DNA of 64,000 nt from Gordionus sp. m RMFG-2023 (lineage: Eukaryota; Nematomorpha; Gordioida; Chordodea; Parachordodidae). Each line of letters begins with the position of its first letter. Position 1 is the first letter of the stretch. A model generated the notes under the pieces. The model worked only from the letters and a program-made list of their open reading frames with translations, was not told the origin of the DNA and ran no database searches. A program made the translations under genes and the position numbers. This document shows, one piece after another, positions 49,491 to 63,000 of the stretch. The DNA is taken from assembly GCF_954871325.1 (NCBI RefSeq), contig NC_088775.1, positions 50,941,561 to 51,005,560 of the forward strand. The letters run 5' to 3'.

Positions 49491-50524
49491 TTTAATTCTG
49501 AGTAGAATGATATAAAAATACTTAAAATTACGTTTAAGATGTTAGCCTTTTCCCTTCGAACGTTTTTACCACAAAAATATTTTTTAAATTTTTTTTTGAA
49601 CCGATAGCGTAAAAAATTACATCAAAGCATATGTAGATAGGAAATTTAATTCTGAGTTCAATGATATAAAAATTTTTAAATAAAATTTAAGATGTTAGCC
49701 TTTTCCCTTCGAACATTTTCGTGACAAAAATATTATTTTTTGAACTGGAAACGTAAAAAAATACATCTAAGCATAATTGGATAGGAAATTTAATTCTGAG
49801 TTCAATGATATAAAAATACTTAAAATTGCGTTTAAGATGTTAGCCTTTTTATTCGAACGTTTTTACCACAAAAAAATTTTTTTAATATTTTTTTTGAACC
49901 GATAACGTAAAAAATTACATCAAAGCATATTTAGATAGGAAATTTAATTCTGAGATCAATGATATAAAAATTTTTAAAATTAAATTTAAGATGTTAGCCT
50001 TTTCCCTTCGAACATTTACGCGACAAAAATATTATTTTTTGAACCGGAAACGTAAAAAAATACATCTAAGCATAATTGGATAGGAAATTTAATTCTGAGT
50101 TCAATGATATAAAAATACTTAAAATTGCGTTTAAGATGTTAGCCTTTTTATTCGAACGTTTTTACCACAAAAAAATTTTTTTAATATTTTTTTTGAACCG
50201 ATAACGTAAAAAATTACATCAAAGCATATTTAGATAGGAAATTTAATTCTGAGATCAATGATATAAAAATTTTTAAAATTAAATTTAAGATGTTAGCCTT
50301 TTCCCTTCGAACATTTACGCGACAAAAATATTATTTTTTGAACCGGAAACGTAAAAAAATACATCTAAGCATAATTAGATAGGAAATTTAATTCTGAGAT
50401 CAATGATATAAAAATTTTTAAAATTAAATTTAAGATGTTGGCAGTTTCCCTTCGAACATTTTCGCGACAAAAATATTATTTTTTGAACCGGAAACGTAAA
50501 AAAATACATCTAAGCATAATTGGA
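49491..50524. repeat. Satellite block with a duplicated dimer
   Basis: The A mark GCCTTTTTATTCGAACG near 49844 and 50143 shows a 299-bp dimer duplicated with its ATTTACGCG B partner. GTTGGCAGTTTCCC near 50438 marks a private B monomer that also occurs once near 60200, the start of the large right-hand duplication. Confidence 0.8.
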
Positions 50525-50977
50525 TAGGAAATTTAATTCTGAGTTCAATGATATAAAAATACATAAAATTGCGTTTAAGATGTTAGCCTTTTCCCTTCCA
50601 ACGTTTTTACTACAAAAAAATTTTTTTAATTTATTTTTTGAACCGATAACGTAAAAAATTACATCAACGCATAATTGGATAGAAAATTTAATTCTGAGTT
50701 CAATGATATAAAAATACATAAAATTGCGTTTAAGATGTTAGCCTTTTCCCTTCGAACGTTTTTACCACAAAAATTTTTAAAATATATTTTTTGAACCGAT
50801 AACGTAAAAAAATACATCTAAGCATAATTGGATAGAAAATTTAATTCTGAGTTCAATGATATAAAAATTTTTAAAATTATATTTAAGATGTTAGCCTTTT
50901 CCCTTCGAACATTTACGCGAAAAAAATATTATTTTTTGAACCGGAAACGTAAAAAAATACATCTAAGCATAATAATA
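50525..50977. repeat. 453-bp three-monomer unit, copy 1
   Basis: A unit of three monomers repeats with an offset of 453, checked at TGTTAGCCTTTTCCC with TTCCAACG (50581 and 51034) and at ATAATAATATAGG. Its monomers have ACATAAAATTGCG, TACATCAACGC, and ATTTACGCGAAAAAAATATT. In the related segment at 60.2-60.7 kb this unit is present only once. Confidence 0.85.
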
Positions 50978-51430
50978 TAGGAAATTTCATTCTGAGTTCA
51001 ATGATATAAAAATACATAAAATTGCGTTTAAGATGTTAGCCTTTTCCCTTCCAACGTTTTTACTACAAAAAAATTTTTTTAATTTATTTTTTGAACCGAT
51101 AACGTAAAAAATTACATCAACGCATAATTGGATAGAAAATTTAATTCTGAGTTCAATGATATAAAAATACATAAAATTGCGTTTAAGATGTTAGCCTTTT
51201 CCCTTCGAACGTTTTTACCACAAAAATTTTTAAAATATATTTTTTGAACCGATAACGTAAAAAAATACATCTAAGCATAATTGGATAGAAAATTTAATTC
51301 TGAGTTCAATGATATAAAAATTTTTAAAATTATATTTAAGATGTTAGCCTTTTCCCTTCGAACATTTACGCGAAAAAAATATTATTTTTTGAACCGGAAA
51401 CGTAAAAAAATACATCTAAGCATAATAATA
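50978..51430. repeat. 453-bp three-monomer unit, copy 2
   Basis: Second copy, with AATTTCATTCTGAG near 50987 as an early difference. A minus-strand open stretch of 61 codons here (50987-51172) has the same translation as residues 1-61 of the one in copy 1 (50510-50719), as expected of a recent copy. Confidence 0.85.
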
Positions 51431-53499
51431 TAGGAAATTTAATTCTGAGTTCAATGATATAAAAATACTTAAAATTGCGTTTAAGATGTTAGCCTTTTCC
51501 ATTCGAACGTTTTTACTACAAAAAAATTTTTTTAATTTATTTTTTGAACCGATAACGTAAAAAATTACATCAAAGCATATTTAGATAGGAAATTTAATTC
51601 TGAGATCAATGATATAAAAATTTTTAAAATTATATTTAAGATGTTAGCCTTTTCCCTTCGAACATTTTCGCGACAAAAATAATATTTTTTGAACCGGAAA
51701 CGTAAAAAAATACATCTAAGCATAATTGGATAGGAAATTTAATTCTGAGTTCAATGATATAAAAATACTTAAAATTGCGTTTAAGATGTTAGCCTTTTCC
51801 CTTCGAACGTTTTTACCACAAAAAAATTTTTTTAATTTATTTTTTGAACCGAAAACGATAAAAATTACATCAAAGCATATTTAGATAGGAAATTTAATTC
51901 TGAGTTCAATTATATAAAAATTTTTAAAATTATATTTAAGATGTTAGCCTTTTCACTCCGAACATTTTCGCGACAAAAATATTATTTTTTGAACCGGAAA
52001 CGTAAAAAAATACATCTAAGCATAATAATATAGGAAATTTAATTCTGAGTTCAATGATATAAAAATACATAAAATTGCGTTTAAGATGTTAGCCTTTTCC
52101 CTTCGAACGTTTTTACCACAAAAATTTTTAAAATATATTTTTTGAACCGATAACGTAAAAAAATACATCTAAGCATAATTGGATAGGAAATTTAATTCTG
52201 AGTAGAATGATATAAAGATACTTAAAATTGCGTTTAAGATGTTAGCCTTTTCCATTCGAACGTTTTTACCACAAAAAAATTTTTTTAATTTTTTTTGAAC
52301 CGATAACGTAAAAAATTACATCAAAGCATATTTAGATAGGAAATTTAATTCTGAGTTCAATGATATAAAAATTTTTAAATTAAATTTAAGATGTTAGCCT
52401 TTTCACTTCGAACATTTTCGCGACAAAAATATTATTTTTTGAACCGGAAACGTAAAAAAATACATCTAAGCATAATAATATAGGAAATTTAATTCTGAGT
52501 TCAATGATATAAAAATACATAAAATTGCGTTTAAGATGTTAGCCTTTTCCCTTCCAACGTTTTTACTACAAAAAAATTTTTTAAATTTTTTTTTGAACCG
52601 ATAACGTAAAAAATTACATCAAAGCATATGTAGATAGGAAATTTAATTCTGAGTTCAATGATATAAAAATTTTTAAATTAAATTTAAGATGTTAGCCTTT
52701 TCACTTCGAACATTTTCGCGACAAAAATATTATTTTTTGAACCGGAAACGTAAAAAAATACATCTAAGCATAATAATATAGGAAATTTAATTCTGAGTTC
52801 AATGATATAAAAATACATAAAATTGCGTTTAAGATGTTAGCCTTTTCCCTTCCAACGTTTTTACTACAAAAAAATTTTTTAAATTTTTTTTTGAACCGAT
52901 AACGTAAAAAATTACATCAAAGCATATGTAGATAGGAAATTTAATTCTGAGTTCAATGATATAAAAATTTTTAAAATTAAATTTAAGATGTTAGCCTTTT
53001 CCCTTCGAACATTTACGCGACAAAAATATTATTTTTTGAACCGGAAACGTAAAAAAATACATCTAAGCATAATTGGATAGGAAATTTAATTCTGAGTTCA
53101 ATGATATAAAAATAATTAAAATTGCGTTTAAGATGTTAGCCTTTTCCCTTCGAACGTTTTTACCACAAAAAAATTTTTTTAATTTATTTTTTGAACCGAT
53201 AACGTTAAAAATTACATCAAAGCATATGTAGATAGGAAATTTAATTCTGAGTTCAATGATATAAAAATTTTTAAAATTAAATTTAAGATGTTAGCCTTTT
53301 CCCTTCGAACATTTACGCGACAAAAATATTATTTTTTGAACCGGAAACGTAAAAAAATACATCTAAGCATAATTGGATAGGAAATTTAATTCTGAGTTCA
53401 ATGATAATAAAATACTTAAAATTGCGTTTAAGATGTTAGCCTTTTCCCTTCGAACTATTTTACCACAAAGATTTTTTTAATATTTTTTTTGAACCGATA

Positions 53500-54850
53500 A
53501 CGTAAAAAAATACATCTAAGCATATTTAGATAGGAAATTTAATTCTGAGATCAATGATATAAAAATACTTAAAATTGCTTTAAGATGTTAGCCTTTTCTC
53601 TTCGAACGTTTTTAATACAAAAATGTTTTTAATATTTATTTTTTAAACCGATAACGTTAAAAATTACATCAAAGCATATTTAGATAGGAAATTTAATTCT
53701 GAGTTCAATGATATAAAAATTTTTAAAATTAAATTTAAGATGTTAGCCTTTTCCCTTCGAACATTTTCGCGACAAAAATATTATGAACCGGAAACGTAAA
53801 AAAATACATCTAAGCATAATTGGATAGGAAATTTAATTCTGAGTTCAATGATATAAAAATTTTTAAAATTAAATTTAAGATGTTAGCCTTTTCCCTTCGA
53901 ACATTTTCGCGACAAAAATATTATTTTTTGAACCGGAAACGTAAAAAAATACATCTAAGCATAATTGGATAGGAAATTTAATTCTGAGTTCAATGATATT
54001 AAAATACTTAAAATTGCGTTTAAGATGTTAGCCTTTTCCCTTCGAACGTTTTTACCACAAAAAAATTTTTTTAATTTATTTTTTGAACCGATAACGTAAA
54101 AAATTGCATCAAAGCATATTTAGATAGGAAATTTAATTCTGAGTTCAATGATATAAAAATACCTAAAATTGCGTTTAAGATGTTAGCCTTTTCTCTTCGA
54201 ACGTTTTTAATACAAAAATATTATTTTTTGAACCGGAAACGTTAAAAATTACATCAAAGCATATTTAGATAGGAAATTTAATTCTGAGTTCAATGATATA
54301 AAAAATTTTAAAATTAAATTTAAGATGTTAGCCTTTTCCCTCCGAACATTTTCGCGACAAAAATATTATTTTTTGAACCGGAAACGTAAAAAAATACATC
54401 TAAGCATAATTGGATAGGAAATTTAAAAATGAGTTCAATGATGTAAAAATACTTAAAATTGCGTTTAAGATGTAAGCCTTTTCCCTTCGAACGTTTTTAC
54501 CACAAAAATGTTTTTAATATTTATTTTTTAAACCGATAACGTAAAAAATTACATCAAAGCATATGTAGATAGGAAATTTAATTCTGAGTTCAATGATATA
54601 AAAATTTTTAAAATTAAATTTAAGATGTTAGCCTTTTCACTCCGAACATTTTCGCGACAAAAATATTATTTTTTGAACCGGAAACGTAAAAAAATACATC
54701 TAAGCATAATAATATAGGAAATTTAATTCTGAGTTCAATGATATAAAAATTTTTAAAATTAAATTTAAGATGTTAGCCTTTTCCCTTCGAACGTTTTTAC
54801 CACAAAAAATTTTTTTAATTTATTTTTTGAACCGATAACGTAAAAAATTA
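53500..54850. repeat. 1,347-bp unit, copy 1
   Basis: The private mark AATTTAAAAATGAGTTC (gagttc at 54431) recurs at 55778, offset 1,347. Other shared marks are ATAAATATTA-type shortened B tails (53783 and about 55120), GATATTAAAATAC, AAAATTGCATC and TACCTAAAATTGCG. A hybrid monomer near 54180-54240 has an A body (CTTCGAACGTTTTTAATAC) but a B end (ATTATTTTTTGAACCGG). Confidence 0.78.
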
Positions 54851-56200
54851 CATCAAAGCATATTTAGATAGGAAATTTAATTCTGAGTTCAATGATATAA
54901 AAATACTTAAAATTGCGTTTAAGATGTTAGCCTTTTCTCTTCGAACGTTTTTAATATAAAAATGTTTTTAATATTTATTTTTTAAACCGATAACGTTAAA
55001 AATTACATCAAAGCATATTTAGATAGGAAATTTAATTCTGAGTTCAATGATATAAAAATTTTTAAAATTAAATTTAAGATGTTAGCCTTTTCCCTTCGAA
55101 CATTTTCGCGACAAAAATATTATTTTTGAACCGGAAACGTAAAAAAATACATCTAAGCATAATTGGATAGGAAATTTAATTCTGAGTTCAATGATATAAA
55201 AATTTTTAAAATTAAATTTAAGATGTTAGCCTTTTCCCTTCGAACATTTTCGCGACAAAAACTATTTATTTTTTGAACCGGAAACGTAAAAAAATACATC
55301 TAAGCATAATTGGATAGGAAATTTAATTCTGAGTTCAATGATATTAAAATACTTAAAATTGCGTTTAAGATGTTAGCCTTTTCCCTTCGAACGTTTTTAC
55401 CACAAAAAATTTTTTTAATTTATTTTTTGAACCGATAACGTAAAAAATTGCATCAAAGCATATTTAGATAGGAAATTTAATTCTGAGTTCAATGATATAA
55501 AAATACCTAAAATTGCGTTTAAGATGTTAGCCTTTTCTCTTCGAACGTTTTTAATACAAAAATATTTTATTTTTTGAACCGGATAACGTTAAAAATTACA
55601 TCAAAGCATATTTAGATAGGAAATTTAATTCTGAGTTCAATGATATAAAAAATTTTAAAATTAAATTTAAGATGTTAGCCTTTTCCCTCCGAACATTTTC
55701 GCGACAAAAATATTATTTTTTGAACCGGAAACGTAAAAAAATACATCTAAGCATAATTGGATAGGAAATTTAAAAATGAGTTCAATGATGTAAAAATACT
55801 TAAAATTGCGTTTAAGATGTTAGCCTTTTCCCTTCCAACGTTTTTACTACAAAAAAATTTTTTAATTTATTTTTTGAACCGATAACGTAAAAAATTACAT
55901 CAACGCATAATTGGATAGAAAATTTAATTCTGAGTTCAATGATATAAAAATTTTTAAAATTATATTTAAGATGTTAGCCTTTTCCCTTCGAACATTTTCG
56001 CGACAAAAATATTATTTTTTGAACCGGAAACGTAAAAAAATGCATCTAAGCATAATTGGATAGAAAATTTAATTCTGAGTTCAATGATATAAAAATACTT
56101 AAAATTGCGTTTAAGATGTTAGCCTTTTCTCTTCGAACGTTTTTAGTACAAAAATGTTTTTAATATTTATTTTTTAAACCGATAACGTTAAAAATTACAT
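54851..56200. repeat. 1,347-bp unit, copy 2
   Basis: Repeats the previous unit with changes such as AAAAACTATTTATT near 55258 and TATTTTATTTTTTGAACC near 55562. The hybrid A/B end here reads GGATAACG (55581), a mixture of the A end GATAACG and the B end GGAAACG. That mixed end recurs at 58002 and 59349. Confidence 0.76.
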
Positions 56201-57540
56201 CAAAGCATATTTAGATAGGAAATTTAATTCTGAGTTCAATGATATAAAAATACTTAAAATTGCGTTTAAGATGTTAGCCTTTTCCGTTCGAACGTTTTTA
56301 CCACAAAAAAATTTTTTTAATTTATTTTTTGAACCGATAACGTTAAAATTTACATCAAAGCATATTTAGATAGGAAATTTAATTCTGAGTTCAATGATAT
56401 AAAAATTTTTAAAATTAAATTTAAGATGTTAGCCTTTTCCCTCCGAACATTTTCGCGACAAAAATATTATTTTTTGAACCGGAAACGTAAAAAAATACAT
56501 CTAAGCATAATTGGATAGGAAATTTAATTCTGAGTTCAATGGTATAAAAATACTTAAAATTGCGTTTAAGATGTTAGCCTTTTCCCTTCGAACGTTTTTA
56601 CCACAAAAAAGTTTTTTTAATTTATTTTTTGAACCGATAACGTAAAAAATTACATCAAAGCATATTTAGATAGGAAATTTAATTCTGAGTTCAATGATAT
56701 AAAAATACTTAAAATTGCGTTTAAGATGTTAGCCTTTTCTCTTCGAACGTTTTTAATACAAAAATGTTTTTAATAATTTATTTTTTAAACCGATAACGTT
56801 AAAAATTACATCAAAGCATATTTAGATAGGAAATTTAATTCTGAGTTCAATAATATAAAAATTTTTCAAATTAAATTTAAGATGTTAGCCTTTTCCCTTC
56901 GAACATTTTCGCGACAAAAATATTATTATTTTGAACCGGAAACGTAAAAAAATACATCTAAGCATAATTGGATAGAAAATTTAATTCTGAGTTCAATGAT
57001 ATAAAAATACTTAAAATTGCGTTTAAGATGTTAGCCTTTTCTCTTCGAACGTTTTTACCACAAAAAAGTTTTTTTAATTTATTTTTTGAACCGATAACGT
57101 AAAAAATTACATCAAAGCATATTTAGATAGGAAATTTAATTCTGAGTTCAATGATATAAAAATACTTAAAATTGCGTTTAAGATGTTAGCCTTTTCTCTT
57201 CGAACGTTTTTAATACAAAAATGTTTTTAATATTTATTTTTTAAACCGATAACGTTAAAAATTACATCAAAGCATATTTAGATAGGAAATTTAATTCTGA
57301 GTTCAATGATATAAAAAATTTTAAAATTAAATTTAAGATTTTAGCCTTTTCCCTTCGAACATTTTCGCGACAAAAATAATATTTTTTGAACCGAAAACGT
57401 AAAAAAATACATCTAAGCATAATTGGATAGAAAATTTAATTCTGAGTTCAATGATATAAAAATACTTAAAATTGCGTTTAAGATGTTAGCCTTTTCTCTT
57501 CGAACGTTTTTACCACAAAAATGTTTTTAATATTTATTTT
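56201..57540. repeat. Ordinary A/B dimers of the right-hand domain
   Basis: Roughly four and a half dimers with A-monomer tails alternating between the A7-T7 form and ATGTTTTTAATATTTATTT. Minor changes include TTTCCGTTCGAACG near 56283, AATGGTATAAAAATAC near 56539, AAAAAAGTTTTTTTAATTT (56606 and 57063) and ATTATTATTTTGAACC near 56922. Nothing other than satellite is seen. Confidence 0.78.
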
Positions 57541-57800
57541 TTGAACCGATAACGTAAAAATATTACATCAAAGCATATTTAGATAGAAAATTTAATTCTG
57601 AGTTCAATGATATAAAAAATTTTTAAAATTACTAATTCAAGATGTTAGCGCTTTTCCCTCCGAACATTTTCGCGACAAAAATATTATTTTTTGAACCGGA
57701 TAACGTAAAAAAATACATCTAAGCATAATTGGATAGGAAATTTAATTCTGAGTTCAATGATATAAAAATACTTAAAATGGTGTTTAAGATGTTAACTTTT
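57541..57800. repeat. Satellite monomers with a cluster of small indels
   Basis: Within about 260 bp there are several changes seen almost nowhere else: GTAAAAATATTAC near 57551, AAAATTACTAATTCAAG near 57626, GTTAGCGCTTTTCCC near 57645, GGATAACG at a B end near 57697, AAAATGGTGTTTAAG near 57773 and GTTAACTTTTTCCC near 57791. The density suggests an old, unconverted patch or sequencing or assembly error. Confidence 0.7.
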
Positions 57801-60099
57801 TCCCTTCGAACGTTTTTACCACAAAAAAATTTTTTAAATTTATTTTTTGAACCGATAACGTAAAAAATTACATCAAAGCATATTTAGATAGGAAATTTAA
57901 TTCTGAGTTCAATGATATAAAAATACCTAAAATTGCGTTTAAGATGTTAGCCTTTTCTCTTCGAACGTTTTTAATACAAAAAATATTTTATTTTTTGAAC
58001 CGGATAACGTTAAAAATTACATCAAAGCATATTTAGATAGGAAATTTAATTCTGAGTTCAATGATATAAAAAATTTTAAAATTAAATTTAAGATGTTAGC
58101 CTTTTCCCTCCGAACATTTTCGCGACAAAAATATTATTATTTTGAACCGGAAACGTAAAAAAATACATCTAAGCATAATTGGATAGGAAATTTAATTCTG
58201 AGTTCAATGATATAAAAATACTTAAAATTGCGTTTAAGATGTTAGCCTTTTCCCTTCGAACGTTTTTACCACAAAAATGTTTTTAATATTTATTTTTTAA
58301 ACCGATAACGTAAAAAATTACATCAAAGCATATGTAGATAGGAAATTTAATTCTGAGTTCAATGATATAAAAATTTTTAAAATTAAATTTAAGATGTTAG
58401 CCTTTTCCCTCCGAACATTTTCGCGACAAAAATATTATTTTTTGAACCGGAAACGTAAAAAAATACATCTAAGCATAATTAGATAGGAAATTTAATTCTG
58501 AGTTCAATGATATAAAAATATTTTAAATTGCATTTAAGATGTTAGCCTTTTCCCTTCGAACGTTTTTACCACAAAAAAATTTTTTTAATTTATTTTTTGA
58601 ACCGATAACGTAAAAAATTACATCAAAGCATATTTAGATAGGAAATTTAATTCTGAGTTCAATGATATAAAAATACTTAAAATTGCGTTTAAGATGTTAG
58701 CCTTTTCTCTTCGAACGTTTTTAATACAAAAATGTTTTTAATATTTATTTTTTAAACCGATAACGTTAAAAATTACATCAAAGCATATTTAGATAGGAAA
58801 TTTAATTCTGAGTTCAATGATATAAAAATTTTTAAAATTAAATTTAAGATGTTAGCCTTTTCCCTTCGAACATTTTCGCGACAAAAATATTATTTTGAAC
58901 CGGAAACGTAAAAAAATACATCTAAGCATAATTGGATAGGAAATTTAATTCTGAGTTCAATGATATAAAAATTTTTAAAATTAAATTTAAGATGTTAGCC
59001 TTTTCCCTTCGAACATTTTCGCGACAAAAATATTATTTTTTGAACCGGAAACGTAAAAAAATACATCTAAGCATAATTGGATAGGAAATTTAATTCTGAG
59101 TTCAATGATATATAAAATACTTAAAATTGCGTTTAAGATGTTAGCCTTTTCCCTTCGAACGTTTTTACCACAAAAAAATTTTTTAAATTTATTTTTTGAA
59201 CCGATAACGTAAAAAATTACATCAAAGCATATTTAGATAGGAAATTTAATTCTGAGTTCAATGATATAAAAATACCTAAAATTGCGTTTAAGATGTTAGC
59301 CTTTTCTCTTCGAACGTTTTTAATACAAAAATATTTATTTTTTGAACCGGATAACGTTAAAAATTACATCAAAGCATATTTAGATAGGAAATTTAATTCT
59401 GAGTTCAATGATATAAAAAATTTTAAAATTAAATTTAAGATGTTAGCCTTTTCCCTCCGAACATTTTCGCGACAAAAATATTATTTTTTGAACCGGAAAC
59501 GTAAAAAAATACATCTAAGCATAATTGGATAGGAAATTTAAATATGAGTTCAATGATGTAAAAATACTTAAAATTGCGTTTAAGATGTTAGCCTTTTCCA
59601 TTCGAACGTTTTTACCACAAAAAAATTTTTTTAATTTATTTTTTGAACCGATAACGTAAAAAATTACATCAACGCATAATTGGATAGAAAATTTAATTCT
59701 GAGTTCAATGATATAAAAATTTTTAAAATTATATTTAAGATGTTAGCCTTTTCCCTTCGAACATTTTCGCGACAAAAATATTATTTTTTGAACCGGAAAC
59801 GTAAAAAAATACATCTAAGCATAATTGGATAGGAAATTTAATTCTGAGTTCAATGATATAAAAATACTTAAAATTGCGTTTAAGATGTTAGCCTTTTCTA
59901 TTCGAACGTTTTTACTACAAAAAAATGTTTTTAATATTTATTTTTGAACCGATAACGTTAAAAATTACATCAAAGCATATTTAGATAGGAAATTTAATTC
60001 TGAGTTCAATGATATAAAAATTTTTAAAATTAAATTTAAGATGTTAGCCTTTTCCCTTCGAACATTTTTACGCGACAAAAAATTTTTTAATTTATTTTT
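57801..60099. repeat. Further copies of the 1,347-bp family
   Basis: The mixed end GGATAACG at 58002 and 59349 is again 1,347 bp apart, and the stretch around 58.8-59.6 kb matches about 55.05-55.85 kb at offset 3,768 (mixed end 55581 and 59349; GAGTTCAATGATG 55778 and 59546). One plus-strand open stretch of 79 codons (59293-59532) is an effect of a shortened A/T tract and is not a gene. Near 60061-60115 a B monomer has an A-like tail (ACGCGACAAAAAATTTTTTAA) and the mixed GGATAACG end. Confidence 0.75.
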
Positions 60100-63000
60100 T
60101 GAACCGGATAACGTAAAAAAATACATCTAAGCATAATTAGATAGGAAATTTAATTCTGAGATCAATGATATAAAAATTTTTAAAATTAAATTTAAGATGT
60201 TGGCAGTTTCCCTTCGAACATTTTCGCGACAAAAATATTATTTTTTGAACCGGAAACGTAAAAAAATACATCTAAGCATAATTGGATAGGAAATTTAATT
60301 CTGAGTTCAATGATATAAAAATACATAAAATTGCGTTTAAGATGTTAGCCTTTTCCCTTCGAACGTTTTTACCACAAAAAAATTTTTTTAATTTATTTTT
60401 TGAACCGATAACGTAAAAAATTACATCAACGCATATTTAGATAGAAAATTTAATTCTGAGTTCAATGATATAAAAATACATAAAATTGCGTTTAAGATGT
60501 TAGCCTTTTCCCTTCGAACGTTTTTACCACAAAAATTTTTAAAATATATTTTTTGAACCGATAACGTAAAAAAATACATCTAAGCATAATTGGATAGAAA
60601 ATTTAATTCTGAGTTCAATGATATAAAAATTTTTAAAATTATATTTAAGATGTTAGCCTTTTCCCTTCGAACATTTACGCGAAAAAAATATTATTTTTTG
60701 AACCGGAAACGTAAAAAAATACATCTAAGCATAATAATATAGGAAATTTAATTCTGAGTTCAATGATATAAAAATACTTAAAATTGCGTTTAAGATGTTA
60801 GCCTTTTCTCATTCGAACGTTTTTACTACAAAAAAATTTTTTTAATATTTATTTTTTGAACCGATAACGTAAAAAATTACATCAAAGCATATTTAGATAG
60901 GAAATTTAATTCTGAGATCAATGATATAAAAATTTTTAAAATTATATTTAAGATGTTAGCCTTTTCCCTTCGAACATTTTCGCGACAAAAATAATATTTT
61001 TTGAACCGAAAACGTAAAAAAATACATCTAAGCATAATTGGATAGGAAATTTAATTCTGAGTTCAATGATATAAAAATACTTAAAATTGCGTTTAAGATG
61101 TTAGCCTTTTCCCTTCGAACGTTTTTACCACAAAAAATGTTTTTTAATTTATTTTTTGAACCGATAACGATAAAAATTACATCAAAGCATATTTAGATAG
61201 GAAATTTAATTCTGAGTTCAATTATATAAAAATTTTTAAAATTATATTTAAGATGTTAGCCTTTTCACTCCGAACATTTTCGCGACAAAAATATTATTTT
61301 TTGAACCGGAAACGTAAAAAAATACATCTAAGCATAATAATATAGGAAATTTAATTCTGAGTTCAATGATATAAAAATACATAAAATTGCGTTTAAGATG
61401 TTAGCCTTTTCCCTTCGAACGTTTTTACCACAAAAATTTTTAAAATATATTTTTTGAACCGATAACGTAAAAAAATACATCTAAGCATAATTGGATAGGA
61501 AATTTAATTCTGAGTAGAATGATATAAAGATACTTAAAATTGCGTTTAAGATGTTAGCCTTTTCCATTCGAACGTTTTTACCACAAAAAATATTTTTTAA
61601 TTTTTTTTGAACCGATAACGTAAAAAATTACATCAAAGCATATTTAGATAGGAAATTTAATTCTGAGTTCAATGATATAAAAATTTTTAAAATTAAATTT
61701 AAGATGTTAGCCTTTTCACTTCGAACATTTTCGCGACAAAAATATTATTTTTTGAACCGGAAACGTAAAAAAATACATCTAAGCATAATTGGATAGGAAA
61801 TTTAATTCTGAGTTCAATGATATAAAAATACATAAAATTGCGTTTAAGATGTTAGCCTTTTCCCTTCCAACGTTTTTACCACAAAAAAATTTTTTAAATT
61901 TTTTTTTGAACCGATAACGTAAAAAATTACATCAAAGCATATGTAGATAGGAAATTTAATTCTGAGTTCAATGATATAAAAATTTTTAAATTAAATTTAA
62001 GATGTTAGCCTTTTCACTTCGAACATTTTCGCGACAAAAATATTATTTTTTGAACCGGAAACGTAAAAAAATACATCTAAGCATAATAATATAGGAAATT
62101 TAATTCTGAGTTCAATGATATAAAAATACATAAAATTGCGTTTAAGATGTTAGCCTTTTCCCTTCGAACGTTTTTACTACAAAAAAATTTTTTAAATTTT
62201 TTTTTGAACCGATAACGTAAAAAATTACATCAAAGCATATGTAGATAGGAAATTTAATTCTGAGTTCAATGATATAAAAATTTTTAAAATTAAATTTAAG
62301 ATGTTAGCCTTTTCCCTTCGAACATTTTCGCGACAAAAATATTATTTTTTGAACCGGAAACGTAAAAAAATACATCTAAGCATAATTGGATAGGAAATTT
62401 AATTCTGAGTTCAATGATATAAAAATACTTAAAATTGCGTTTAAGATGTTAGCCTTTTCCCTTCGAACGTTTTTACCACAAAAAAATTTTTTTAATTTAT
62501 TTTTTGAACCGATAACGTAAAAAATTACATCAAAGCATATTTAGATAGGAAATTTAATTCTGAGTTCAATGATATAAAAATACCTAAAATTGCGTTTAAG
62601 ATGTTAGCCTTTTCTCTTCGAACGTTTTTAATACAAAAATATTATTTTTTGAACCGGAAACGTTAAAAATTACATCAAAGCATATTTAGATAGGAAATTT
62701 AATTCTGAGTTCAATGATATAAAAAATTTTAAAATTAAATTTAAGATGTTAGCCTTTTCCCTCCGAACATTTTCGCGACAAAAATATTATTTTTTGAACC
62801 GGAAACGTAAAAAAATACATCTAAGCATAATTGGATAGGAAATTTAAAAATGAGTTCAATGATGTAAAAATACTTAAAATTGCGTTTAAGATGTAAGCCT
62901 TTTCCCTTCGAACGTTTTTACCACAAAAATGTTTTTAATATTTATTTTTTAAACCGATAACGTAAAAAATTACATCAAAGCATATGTAGATAGGAAATTT

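Larger units (their letters stand above)
50340..55580. repeat. Large right-hand duplication, copy 1
   Basis: Matches 60100-64000. Offsets are 9,762 at GTTGGCAGTTTCCC (50434), 9,309 after the 453-bp unit, 9,312-9,313 at CTGAGTAGAATG (52197) and TTCCAACG (52552), and 8,421 at GAACCGGAAACGTTAAAAA (54241) and GATGTAAGCC (54471). So copy 1 is longer by one 453-bp unit and by about 892 bp (three dimers). It contains the repeated ATAATAATATAGG monomers and two near-identical dimers at about 52.45-52.95 kb. Confidence 0.83.

Noticed and set aside
47660-51172. Minus-strand open stretches of 61-96 codons at 47660-47911, 48667-48957, 49178-49468, 50510-50719 and 50987-51172
   Set aside because: Same reason: they read through A and B monomers and share the translated satellite motif (IELRIKF, VKTFEGK). 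Their apparent conservation is that of the repeat DNA.
59293-59532. 79-codon plus-strand open stretch
   Set aside because: Translates one A and part of the next B monomer; the phrase MLAFSLRTF occurs twice because GATGTTAGCC is in each monomer. Not a gene.
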